Assembly: GCA_009735695.1 (NCBI GenBank)
Contig: SRSL01000004.1
Location: 207,366-271,365, forward strand
Reading direction: 5' to 3'
Source of the DNA: Christiangramia bathymodioli
GTDB taxonomy: Bacteria > Bacteroidota > Bacteroidia > Flavobacteriales > Flavobacteriaceae
DNA: 64,000 nt
A model generated the notes under the pieces. That model made no database searches, was not told the DNA's origin, and saw only the letters and a program-made list of their open reading frames with translations. Below are positions 27,304-35,265 of this stretch, one piece after another (within the stretch, counting starts at the first letter, position 1; each line of letters starts with the position of its first letter). A program made the translations under genes and the position numbers.

Positions 27304-28599
27304 ATGAAAAAGATCAGAATTTATTTTTCAGTTTTCATCGCCATGCTTGTCATTAATTCTAGTTGGGCACAGGCTAATGAAGATCTGAGTGAAGAGATAA
27401 AGCAAAAATGGGCCAATACTGGTCCCGATACTGTGCAAACCACAGTGGGGCAACTTATCCTGCCTCCGCCTTTTGCTACCGAGTCGGTGAGAAAGGTTAG
27501 CAGAATTGTTGAATGGCCGGAGGGTAGAATTCCCCGAGCACCCCAGGGCTTCAAAGTCACGAAATTTGCTGGTGACCTGGAGCATCCAAGAAGAACTTAT
27601 GTCGCACCCAATAATGATATTTTCGTGGTAGAATCGAATGATGCCGGTAAAAGTGCAAATCGCATCATCATGTTCAGGGACAAAGATCAGAATGGCGTTC
27701 CGGAAGAGCGTTATACCTTTTTGACGAATTTGAATCAGCCTTATGGAATGCTGGTGCTGGGAGACTATTTCTATGTGGCCAATGTAGACGGGGTGGTTCG
27801 TTTTCCTTATAAAGAGGGACAAACCTCAATAGATGCTCAGGGTGAAAAGATTATGGATCTTCCTGCCGGAGGCTATAATCATCACTGGACGAGAAATATC
27901 ATAGCAGGTCCTGATGGTAACAAATTATACGTGAGTGTAGGAAGTTCCAGCAATGTTGGAGAACACGGAATGGATAAAGAGGTTCGTCGCGCGAATATCC
28001 TGGAAATCAATGCTGATGGGAGTGGCGAAAAGGTTTATGCTGCCGGGCTGAGGAATCCTGTTGGAATGGACTGGAATCCGGTTACCGGGGAATTATGGAC
28101 CGCGGTGAATGAAAGAGATAAAATAGGAAATAACCTGGTTCCCGATTACGTGACCAGCGTGAAAGAAGGAGGCTGGTATGGCTGGCCTTATTCATATTAT
28201 GGAGATCTTAAAGACCCAAGGTGGCTAGAGGATCCGCATATGGAAATGGTTGAAAAGGCTATCGTTCCTGATGTTTCAGTTGGACCACATACGGCTTCTC
28301 TCGGCCTTGCATTCTATAAACACGATGCTTTTCCTGAAAAGTACAAAAATGGAGCATTCGTGGGGCAGCACGGTAGCTGGAACCGTGCGAATTTCTCTGG
28401 ATATAAAGTAATATTCATACCTTTCGATCAAAATGGCAATCCTCAGGAACCAGAAGATTTTTTAACCGGTTTTATCGCTGATGATGATTCCAGCCAGGTA
28501 TATGGAAGGCCGGTTGGAGTGGCTGTCCTGCCAGATGGCTCACTTCTGGTAAATGATGACGACGGAAACGTGATCTGGAGAGTTGCTGCTGAAAAATAA
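27304..28599 (+). CDS. PQQ-dependent sugar dehydrogenase-like beta-propeller protein
   Basis: A 431-residue exported protein resembling the glucose/sorbosone dehydrogenase family, which oxidises aldoses with pyrroloquinoline quinone. A Sec signal peptide ends SSWAQA near residue 24. Propeller repeats follow; characteristic stretches are GDLEHPRRTYVAPNNDIFVVES, NRIIMFRDKDQNGVPE, GGYNHHWTRNIIAGPDGNKLYVSVGSSSNVGEHG, YAAGLRNPVGMDW and FVGQHGSWNR. No PQQ synthesis genes occur in the window. The stop overlaps the start of the TonB receptor gene as TAATG. The substrate and whether PQQ is really used are inferred from family only. Confidence 0.85.
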   Translation: MKKIRIYFSVFIAMLVINSSWAQANEDLSEEIKQKWANTGPDTVQTTVGQLILPPPFATESVRKVSRIVEWPEGRIPRAPQGFKVTKFAGDLEHPRRTYVAPNNDIFVVESNDAGKSANRIIMFRDKDQNGVPEERYTFLTNLNQPYGMLVLGDYFYVANVDGVVRFPYKEGQTSIDAQGEKIMDLPAGGYNHHWTRNIIAGPDGNKLYVSVGSSSNVGEHGMDKEVRRANILEINADGSGEKVYAAGLRNPVGMDWNPVTGELWTAVNERDKIGNNLVPDYVTSVKEGGWYGWPYSYYGDLKDPRWLEDPHMEMVEKAIVPDVSVGPHTASLGLAFYKHDAFPEKYKNGAFVGQHGSWNRANFSGYKVIFIPFDQNGNPQEPEDFLTGFIADDDSSQVYGRPVGVAVLPDGSLLVNDDDGNVIWRVAAEK

Positions 28600-30893
28600 T
28601 GCTTTTGAAGGATAAATTTTGCTCATTCTTAGTGTTGATTTTGTTTGCTTTTAGTGCAAATTCTCAGGTGATCAGTGGTAAGGTGATAGACAGGGCTGGA
28701 AACCCACTTCCCGATGTTTCCATTATTGACCTCCAGTCAGGAGAAGGAAAATCAACCGATTCTGAAGGGATTTTTGAATTTGCAAATCTTGAATTCCCGG
28801 TACAGCTGAAGTTTTCTTATCTGGGCTATAAAGAAATCAAACGGAATTTTCAGGAGCCGGCAAACAACCTGGTGATCGTACTGGAAACCAGCATAGGTGA
28901 ACTGTCTGAAGTAGTGCTTCGGAGTTCCAATATCCGTAACCAGCTTCGGGAAACTCCGGCTGCAGTTGGCGTGATCACCTCTGAAGATCTTCAAAGAAAA
29001 GATAATTTTAATCTGGTTCAGAACCTTAATTATGTTCCGGGCGTATATGTCAGCCAGGGCGCCCTTAACACCAACAAGATCAATATTCGCGGAATAGGTT
29101 CCAGGTCTCAGTACAGTACCAATCGTATCAAAGCTTATTTTAACGGAATTCCAATCACTACCGCAGAAGGTGAACTTACTATAGACGATTTTGATGCTGA
29201 AACCATCGACCGCATCGAGATCTTTAAAGGTCCGGTTTCTTCGGTTTTTGGAGCAGGTCTTGGAGGTGCGATCAATTTGTACACTCCAGAATTCCGATCT
29301 GAAGACAGATCGGTGGAAAGCGGTTTTAGTTATGGTAGTTTTAATACCAGGAAATATTCCGCGGGTATCAGCTATATAAAAGATAGTCTGGACTTCAATT
29401 TCAATTATAATAAACTGGAAAGCGATGGCTACCGTGACAATGGAGAGTATGATCGTTTGGGAATGACGACCCAGGCAGGTTTCCTTACTAAAAAGGGAAA
29501 TCGCTGGAATCTTTTTTATTCTCATATCAACCTTAAAGCCTATATACCGAGTTCACTGAATGAAGATGATTTTTTAAATGATCCCGAAAGCGCTGCCTTT
29601 ACCTGGTACCAGGCTGCCGGGTACGAATCCTATAGCAGGAACATCCTCGGTTTGAGTTATGATCAGAATTTATCTGAAAACTGGCAGAATTTGAGTTCGA
29701 TATTCTATAATTCGCGGGATGGATATGAACCCCGGCCTTTTGATATCCTGGATGAAGAACGCCAGTCTATAGGTCTAAGGTCTCGATTTAATCACCAGTT
29801 AGCTCTGTTTTCGATGCCTTCTGAAATTAGTTTGGGAACGGAACTGATGTGGGAGTTTTACGATGTCTGGAATTATGAGAATCTTTATGAAGAGATCGAG
29901 GAACGGCGCAGTCTTCAGGGCGCTCTTATCAGCTCGAATTTACAAACCCGAAATTACCTGAACCTCTTTGCCCAGCTAAACCTGGACCCTACCGATAAAC
30001 TGCATATCGAAGCCGGGCTTAATTTTAATACAACATCCTACGATCTGGAAGATACCTATACTGAGGATCAGGTGGACCAAACAGGAGATTATAGTTTCGC
30101 TCCCGTGTTGTCGCCTCGAATCGGACTGAGTTATACCGCATTTCCAGAAAAAACTTTTTACGCTTCGGTAAGCCATGGTTTTTCTACTCCGAGTGTGGCT
30201 GAAACCCTAACTCCCGAAGGCCTTATAAATACCGATCTAAAAACTGAAACCGGGCTCAACTATGAGATCGGGTTTAAAGGGAGCTGGCTTAAAAAACGTC
30301 TGTATACCGAATTAAACCTGTATTCCATACAGATCAGGAATCTGCTGGTGGCAAGAAGGGTGGGGCAGGACCAGTATGTGGGAGTGAACGCAGGAAAAGC
30401 CGATCATAACGGGATCGAATTTACCTCCAGGTATTCCAGCTATTTTAAGGGAGGCTGGCAACTCGAGCTGTTCCTGAATTCGAATTTCAATTTTTATTCG
30501 TTCGATCAGTTTGTTGACCTTGGCGAAAATTATTCTGGAAACGAACTTCCTGGAGTTCCGGAATACATGATCACTCCAGGACTGGAACTCGATTTCAGAA
30601 ACCTAAGTTTCAACCTGAATTACCAGGCATTCGGGGAAATGCCGCTGAACGATGCCAATTCCCGGTATACTGATGCATACCAATTATTGAACCTTCGGCT
30701 TGGCTATGAAAAAAAGATATTGAAAGGCCTTGCCCTTAATTTGAATTTCGGGATCAATAATATCCTCGATGAACACTATGCGGCCAGTGTGGTAACCAAT
30801 GCAGTTGGCTTTGGAGGTTCAGCTCCGCGATATTACTATCCCGGGGAACCGCGAAATTATTATGGCGGACTTAATCTGAGATACGATTTTTAA
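28599..30893 (+). CDS. TonB-dependent outer membrane receptor
   Basis: A 764-residue outer-membrane transporter. Signal peptide about 1-22, then a carboxypeptidase-regulatory-like domain (about 24-100, VISGKVIDRAGNPLPDVSI). The plug domain follows (about 115-225: RETPAAVGVITSEDLQRK, INIRGIGSRSQYSTNRIKAYFNGIPIT, IEIFKGPVSSVFGAGLGGAINL). A 22-strand barrel closes with an aromatic C-terminus (LRYDF). No SusD partner follows, so it is the monomeric siderophore/cofactor type and not a SusCD glycan importer. Translational coupling to the upstream PQQ-type dehydrogenase suggests the cargo is linked to that enzyme, for example its cofactor. Confidence 0.9.
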   Translation: MLLKDKFCSFLVLILFAFSANSQVISGKVIDRAGNPLPDVSIIDLQSGEGKSTDSEGIFEFANLEFPVQLKFSYLGYKEIKRNFQEPANNLVIVLETSIGELSEVVLRSSNIRNQLRETPAAVGVITSEDLQRKDNFNLVQNLNYVPGVYVSQGALNTNKINIRGIGSRSQYSTNRIKAYFNGIPITTAEGELTIDDFDAETIDRIEIFKGPVSSVFGAGLGGAINLYTPEFRSEDRSVESGFSYGSFNTRKYSAGISYIKDSLDFNFNYNKLESDGYRDNGEYDRLGMTTQAGFLTKKGNRWNLFYSHINLKAYIPSSLNEDDFLNDPESAAFTWYQAAGYESYSRNILGLSYDQNLSENWQNLSSIFYNSRDGYEPRPFDILDEERQSIGLRSRFNHQLALFSMPSEISLGTELMWEFYDVWNYENLYEEIEERRSLQGALISSNLQTRNYLNLFAQLNLDPTDKLHIEAGLNFNTTSYDLEDTYTEDQVDQTGDYSFAPVLSPRIGLSYTAFPEKTFYASVSHGFSTPSVAETLTPEGLINTDLKTETGLNYEIGFKGSWLKKRLYTELNLYSIQIRNLLVARRVGQDQYVGVNAGKADHNGIEFTSRYSSYFKGGWQLELFLNSNFNFYSFDQFVDLGENYSGNELPGVPEYMITPGLELDFRNLSFNLNYQAFGEMPLNDANSRYTDAYQLLNLRLGYEKKILKGLALNLNFGINNILDEHYAASVVTNAVGFGGSAPRYYYPGEPRNYYGGLNLRYDF

Positions 30894-30901
30894 AAACATT
30901 T

Positions 30902-30933
30902 ATCCTGTCCCGATGCTTCGGGAGTTTCAGGAT
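30902..30933. repeat. intergenic hairpin between TonB receptor and coaD
   Basis: Nested inverted repeats: outer ATCCTG (30902-30907)/CAGGAT (30928-30933) and inner TCCCGA (30908-30913)/TCGGGA (30918-30923). No T run follows, so it is not a typical terminator. It may be a degenerate member of the hairpin repeats found further along the window. Confidence 0.5.
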
Positions 30934-30972
30934 CTTCTTGTATAAATTCGATTTTCTGTCTGCTTCAGGGAA

Positions 30973-31428
30973 CTACTTTTTCCTCACCACATCAGGCACC
31001 ATGAACTCGTAATTTCCACCATGATGTATCACGTCCCGAACCACAGTCGAAGAAATGTGAGCTTTTCCGGAACTACATATCAAAAAGATGCTGTCTATCC
31101 CAGACATTTTGAAATTGGTCTGCCCGATGGCTTTTTCAAATTCAAGGTCCTGCGCATTTCGAAGTCCTCTCAGTATGAAGCGGGCATCCTGGGATTTGCA
31201 GAAATCAACGGTTAAGCCTTTATAAGTCTCCACCTTTATTTTAGGCTCATTTTCATAGGTTTTCTTGAGAAAATGCAGTCGTTCTTCCAGGCTGAACATA
31301 TATTTTTTGCTCGAATTGGTGCCAATGGCCAGGATGATCTCGTCAAATAAAGGCAGGGCCCGGTCGATAATATCGGTGTGACCTAGAGTGAGCGGATCGA
31401 AAGATCCCGGAAAGACTGCTTTTCTCAT
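30973..31428 (-). CDS. coaD: phosphopantetheine adenylyltransferase
   Basis: Penultimate step of coenzyme A synthesis, adenylylating 4'-phosphopantetheine. 151 aa, normal length. The nucleotidyltransferase motif GSFDPLTLGHTDII (8-21) contains the TxGH signature. RGLRNAQDLEFE and the C-terminal ISSTVVRDVIHHGGN are the second and third family motifs. It lies 32 nt downstream of ddl in the same direction. Confidence 0.96.
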   Translation of the reverse strand: MRKAVFPGSFDPLTLGHTDIIDRALPLFDEIILAIGTNSSKKYMFSLEERLHFLKKTYENEPKIKVETYKGLTVDFCKSQDARFILRGLRNAQDLEFEKAIGQTNFKMSGIDSIFLICSSGKAHISSTVVRDVIHHGGNYEFMVPDVVRKK

Positions 31429-31460
31429 ACTTGAAAACTTTGTTCCGAAAAGATACTTAT

Positions 31461-32441
31461 TTATTTAAACATCAACGCCGACTCGATCGCGCTTCCAAAA
31501 AGTTCGGGAAGGCTAATTCCAGCTTTTTCGGCCTGTTGAGGCAGAATACTTGCCTGGCTGAGGCCGGGAGTGGTGTTCATCTCGATAAAATGAGGTTCGC
31601 CATTGTGGAAAATGAATTCAGACCTGGTAAAGCCCTGCATCTTTAATTTTTTGTAGATCATCTTCGCGATATCCTGCACTTTTTTGGTGTCTTCTTCTGA
31701 AATTCTTGCCGGGGTGATCTCCTGGGATTTTCCAAGATATTTGGCTTCATAATCAAAGAATTCATTTTCTGAAACGATCTCGGTAACCGGCAGGGCCAGA
31801 ACCTCTCCCTGGTAACTGATCACACCCACCGAAACCTCTGTACCGTCAAGGAAGGATTCAATGATGATCTCGTTATCTTCTCCAAAAGCATTTTTAATGG
31901 CTGGCTCAATATCTGCTTCGGTCTTTGCCTTGGTAACCCCAAAACTGCTTCCGGCGCGATTGGCCTTCACAAAACACGGCAATCCTACCTTTTCGGTGAT
32001 CGCTTTCAGGTTTACTTCTTCACCCTTGTTCAGGAAATAATTTTTCGCCGTTTTGATGCCGTAGGGTTGCAATACACTGATGAGATCTCTTTTGTTAAAG
32101 GTAAGCGCTGCCTGGTAGTAGCCGCAACTGGTCTGCGGAATGTTCAGCAATTCAAGGTATGCTTGCAGCAAGCCATTTTCGCCCGGTGTACCATGGATAG
32201 TATTGAACACACAATCAAAACTTATAAGCCTGTCATCGATAGTCACCGTGAAATCGCTTTTATTGATAGGATAGGGGGTATCATCATCGGCGACCACGAA
32301 CCATTCGTTCTGTAAAATATGCACGCGGTAAGGTTCATAAAGGTCGCGGTCAAGATTCTTATAAACAATATTCCCGCTGTTGATGGAAATTCGGTATTCA
32401 CTGGAATAACCGCCCATGGCGATGGCAATCTTTTTCTTCAT
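31461..32441 (-). CDS. ddl: D-alanine--D-alanine ligase
   Basis: ATP-grasp ligase making the D-Ala-D-Ala end of peptidoglycan precursors. 326 aa from the start at 32441. An in-frame ATG seven codons upstream (32462) adds only a non-conserved leader before KKKIAIAMGGYSSEYRIS. Visible signatures: HGTPGENGLLQAYLELLNIPQTSC, the ATP loop RAGSSFGVTKAK, and the metal/ATP motif FIFHNGEPHFIEMNTTPGLS. Upstream of coaD and divergent from the PASTA gene. Confidence 0.95.
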   Translation of the reverse strand: MKKKIAIAMGGYSSEYRISINSGNIVYKNLDRDLYEPYRVHILQNEWFVVADDDTPYPINKSDFTVTIDDRLISFDCVFNTIHGTPGENGLLQAYLELLNIPQTSCGYYQAALTFNKRDLISVLQPYGIKTAKNYFLNKGEEVNLKAITEKVGLPCFVKANRAGSSFGVTKAKTEADIEPAIKNAFGEDNEIIIESFLDGTEVSVGVISYQGEVLALPVTEIVSENEFFDYEAKYLGKSQEITPARISEEDTKKVQDIAKMIYKKLKMQGFTRSEFIFHNGEPHFIEMNTTPGLSQASILPQQAEKAGISLPELFGSAIESALMFK

Positions 32442-32518
32442 CAGTTCAATATAAAGCTCCAAAAGTCGTTAAAAAAAATATCATTCAAAAGGGCAGACAT
32501 CAAAACCGACGGGTTTTA

Positions 32519-32526
32519 TATCTTTG
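32519..32526 (+). promoter_or_regulatory. candidate -7 box for PASTA-rluD
   Basis: TATCTTTG matches TAnnTTTG exactly and lies 18 nt before the ATG at 32545. No TTTG-like -33 element is found at the expected spacing. Confidence 0.35.
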
Positions 32527-32544
32527 CCCATTATTATTCAATTT

Positions 32545-33162
32545 ATGGGATTTTTTCGATTCATTTTTAGCAAGACATTTTTAATTCAGCTTTTTATAGC
32601 TGGAATTCTGGTGGTCGTACTCACTTTTATCACTCTACAATGGCTGGATTATTCCACCAATCAGGATCAGCGAATCGAAGTGCCAGACCTGGCAAAAATG
32701 AATCTGGAGCTGGTTGAGGACCGGTTGGATGAATTGGATCTGAATTATGAGATCCTGGATTCAGCAAATTTTAATCCTGATTATCCAAGATATTCTGTAA
32801 TAGACCAGGTGCCGGCCCCGGGAAAATTCGTAAAGGAAGATCGTAAGATCTACCTAACCCTAAACCCGTCTGGCTATCGAAAAGTCCAGATCCCGGATGA
32901 TCTTATCAGGAAGACCAGAAGACAGGTAGAACCTACATTAAGATCTCTTGGATTCGAAATTGGGGAGATCACTTATAAGCCCGATATCGCCGAGGATGCT
33001 GTGCTGGAATTAAGACACGAAGGCAAACTGGTAAAACCAGGTTCCGAATTGATGAAAACCTCAACAATAGACCTGGTGCTTGGGGACGGGAGCGGCAGGT
33101 ACGGGCAGGAAGAGCTAGACAGCCTGGAAACTGAAACAGAAAATGAAGTAGATGAGTTCTAA
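32545..33162 (+). CDS. membrane-anchored PASTA-domain protein
   Basis: 205 aa from the start at 32545, which follows a -7 box; an ATG at 32524 would lie within it. Residues about 10-32 are one transmembrane helix. Two to three PASTA repeats follow in the periplasm (for example RIEVPDLAKMNLELVEDRLDELDL, YSVIDQVPAPGKFVKEDRKIYLTLN, KVQIPDDLIRKTRRQ). PASTA domains bind peptidoglycan fragments or penicillin-binding partners. No kinase domain is fused. Position next to ddl and overlap of 11 nt with rluD is the common Bacteroidota order. Confidence 0.88.
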   Translation: MGFFRFIFSKTFLIQLFIAGILVVVLTFITLQWLDYSTNQDQRIEVPDLAKMNLELVEDRLDELDLNYEILDSANFNPDYPRYSVIDQVPAPGKFVKEDRKIYLTLNPSGYRKVQIPDDLIRKTRRQVEPTLRSLGFEIGEITYKPDIAEDAVLELRHEGKLVKPGSELMKTSTIDLVLGDGSGRYGQEELDSLETETENEVDEF

Positions 33163-34213
33163 TAAAGACCAGAGAGAGGAAATAGACGAGCAGGAAGACG
33201 AAGAAAGTCTTTATGAACATCATAAATTTGTCGCAGAGGTAGGGCAGAAGCCGCTAAGGGTTGACAAATACCTCATGAATTTCATCGAAAACGCGACACG
33301 TAACAAGATTCAGAAAGCCGCAAAAAGCGGAAATATATACGTCAACAACGAGACTGTAAAGCAGAACTATAAGGTGAAGGCCGGTGATGTGGTGCAGGTG
33401 ATGTTCGAGCATCCGCCCTACGAATATTTACTGGTGCCGGAGGATATTCCGCTGGATATTGTTTATGAAGACGATTTCCTGCTGGTGGTGAACAAACCCG
33501 CAGGTATGGTCGTGCATCCCGGGCACGGGAATTACAGTGGAACACTTATAAATGCGTTGGTGCATCATTTCGATAATCTGCCAAATAATAGCAGTGACCG
33601 TCCGGGCCTTGTACATCGAATCGATAAGGATACCAGCGGACTGCTCGTGATCGCAAAGACCGAGCATACCATGGCTCATCTTTCCAAGCAATTTTTTGAT
33701 AAATCCAGTGAAAGGGAATACGTCGCCCTGGTATGGGGAAATATCGAGGAAGACGAAGGAACCATCGAAGGCAATATTGGGCGTAATCCCAAGAACAGGC
33801 TGCAGAACATGGTTTATGAAGGCGATGATGCTGAAAATGGGAAACCAGCCGTTACCCACTTTAAGGTGCTCGAGCGATTCGGTTACGTCACCCTGGTGGC
33901 CTGTAAACTGGAGACCGGGCGAACGCACCAGATAAGGGTTCACCTCAAACATATTGGCCACACCCTGTTCAATGACGCGCGTTATGGCGGCGACAGGATT
34001 CTGAAAGGAACCTCTTTCACCAAGTATAAACAGTTTGTGGATAATTGCTTTAAGATCTTGCCAAGACAGGCACTGCATGCTAAAACATTAGGTTTTGAGC
34101 ATCCCGAAACCGGAAAATGGATGAGCTTCGATTCAGAGATCCCGCAGGACATGCAGGACTGTATCGAAAAATGGCGAGGTTACGCTAAGAATCAGAAGGA
34201 GTTTTTGGATTAG
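33152..34213 (+). CDS. rluD: RluA/RluD-family 23S rRNA pseudouridine synthase
   Basis: A 353-residue enzyme. A charged N-terminal tail (about 1-25) precedes an S4 RNA-binding domain (about 30-95, LRVDKYLMNFIENATRNKIQKAAKSGNIYVN). The catalytic domain has GLVHRIDKDTSGLLVIAKT, with the nucleophilic Asp in HRIDKDT near residue 155. The remaining RluA motif is ETGRTHQIRVHLKHIGH. S4 plus RluA fold fits RluD, although RluC cannot be excluded by reading alone. It overlaps the PASTA gene by 11 nt. A structured repeat begins at its stop codon. Confidence 0.9.
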   Translation: MSSNKDQREEIDEQEDEESLYEHHKFVAEVGQKPLRVDKYLMNFIENATRNKIQKAAKSGNIYVNNETVKQNYKVKAGDVVQVMFEHPPYEYLLVPEDIPLDIVYEDDFLLVVNKPAGMVVHPGHGNYSGTLINALVHHFDNLPNNSSDRPGLVHRIDKDTSGLLVIAKTEHTMAHLSKQFFDKSSEREYVALVWGNIEEDEGTIEGNIGRNPKNRLQNMVYEGDDAENGKPAVTHFKVLERFGYVTLVACKLETGRTHQIRVHLKHIGHTLFNDARYGGDRILKGTSFTKYKQFVDNCFKILPRQALHAKTLGFEHPETGKWMSFDSEIPQDMQDCIEKWRGYAKNQKEFLD

Positions 34214-34310
34214 GGCGTGCCCCAAAATAGAATTTTGGGTCGGGCTTTCGGCAGTCGCTGTTCTCGCTATAAGCGAGAACGAGCTCCACCAATGCCTCAA
34301 TCCCTCACGC
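34213..34310 (+). repeat. 98-nt cloverleaf-like structured intergenic element
   Basis: A terminal stem GCGTG (34215-34219)/CACGC (34306-34310) encloses two hairpins. One is CCCAAAAT (34221-34228)/ATTTTGGG (34232-34239). The other is a perfect 9-bp stem GTTCTCGCT (34260-34268)/AGCGAGAAC (34272-34280). A GTCGGGCTTTCGGC stretch lies between them. It begins at the rluD stop codon and codes for nothing. The strand is given relative to rluD. I recall related GGGCGT...TCGGGCT...ACGC elements in other Flavobacteriaceae intergenic regions, but cannot verify this here. Confidence 0.65.
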
Positions 34311-34410
34311 ATGTTTTTCAGCTAATTCAATAAACAGGAACGCATAAACGGCTTCTATGGCCAGATAAGAAACTAATTACAGGTATTTTTCGGTTTTTGG
34401 TGAGTTGAGT

Positions 34411-34418
34411 TATCTTTG
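34411..34418 (+). promoter_or_regulatory. candidate -7 box for yaaA
   Basis: TATCTTTG fits TAnnTTTG. TTTC lies 19 nt upstream (34388-34391). The ATG at 34441 is 22 nt downstream. Confidence 0.45.
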
Positions 34419-34440
34419 GTTAAAAATTAACCGAAAAGAA

Positions 34441-35202
34441 ATGAAAATTGTTGTTTCGCCGGCGAAAACGCTGGATTATGAATCAAAATTACCAACCACA
34501 AGAGGGACTCAACCCGAATTTCTGGAAACGGCTGCTAAGCTTAACCGGAAACTTTCCCGTCAAACCAAAAAGGAACTTTCAGAATTGATGAGCATCAGCG
34601 ACAAACTCGCTGATCTGAATTATACCCGCTACCAGGAATTTGAAGAGGAGCACGACAAGAAAAATTCCCGTCCGGCTATGTATGCATTTAACGGAGACGT
34701 ATATACCGGTCTGGATGCTTACAGCATTCCAACCGAAAAACTGGATAAAGTCCAGGATACCTTAAGGATATTATCAGGTATGTACGGCATTCTTCGCCCG
34801 CTGGATCTTATCCAGCCTTATCGCCTTGAAATGGGAACCTCTATTGGCATCGAACGCAAGAAAGATCTCTACGAGGTTTGGAAAAAGAAGGTGACCGATT
34901 ATCTCAATAATGAACTGGAAGATGATGAGCTATTTCTGAATCTTGCCAGCAACGAATATTTTAAATCGGTTGATAAGAAAAAATTAAAAGTGCCGGTAAT
35001 TTCTCCTGTTTTCAAGGATTTCAAGAACGGAAAGCTTAAGATCATCAGTTTTTTTGCTAAAAAAGCACGAGGTTCTATGGTTAGATATATCATCGATAAT
35101 GATTGCGAAAGTCTTAACGACATCAAAGGTTTCGACTACGACGGGTATCGTTTCAGCGAGGAACATACCAAGAAAGAGAACGAACCAGTTTTTATCAGGT
35201 AA
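34441..35202 (+). CDS. yaaA: YaaA family peroxide stress protein
   Basis: 253 aa from the start at 34441, since [15 protein letters not shown] is the canonical YaaA (UPF0246) beginning. An in-frame ATG at 34405 lies upstream of the -7 box. Further signatures: [62 protein letters not shown] and the closing [13 protein letters not shown]. YaaA limits intracellular iron and DNA damage during peroxide stress in E. coli and can bind DNA. The neighbour is a UDG-superfamily protein, compatible with a DNA-damage theme. Confidence 0.93.
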   Translation: MKIVVSPAKTLDYESKLPTTRGTQPEFLETAAKLNRKLSRQTKKELSELMSISDKLADLNYTRYQEFEEEHDKKNSRPAMYAFNGDVYTGLDAYSIPTEKLDKVQDTLRILSGMYGILRPLDLIQPYRLEMGTSIGIERKKDLYEVWKKKVTDYLNNELEDDELFLNLASNEYFKSVDKKKLKVPVISPVFKDFKNGKLKIISFFAKKARGSMVRYIIDNDCESLNDIKGFDYDGYRFSEEHTKKENEPVFIR

Positions 35203-35210
35203 TTGATTTC

Positions 35211-35265
35211 GTCAAGCTGAACTTGTTTCAGCTTCTCATAGATCCTGAACCAAGTTCAGGATGAC
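35211..35265. repeat. REP-like double hairpin, copy A
   Basis: Bracketed by GTCA (35211-35214) and TGAC (35262-35265). Hairpin 1 is AGCTGAA/TTCAGCT (35215-35221 with 35227-35233). Hairpin 2 is TCCTGAA/TTCAGGA (35243-35249 with 35255-35261). The same plan recurs at 37113-37170 and 40888-40962. Confidence 0.75.

Noticed and set aside
28752..29525. 257-codon open frame on the minus strand inside the TonB receptor gene
   Set aside because: Antisense shadow of a clear plug/barrel coding sequence; its translation has no recognisable domain or signal and low-complexity composition.
33428..34078. 216-codon minus-strand frame within rluD
   Set aside because: Antisense to the conserved catalytic domain; no coding features of its own.
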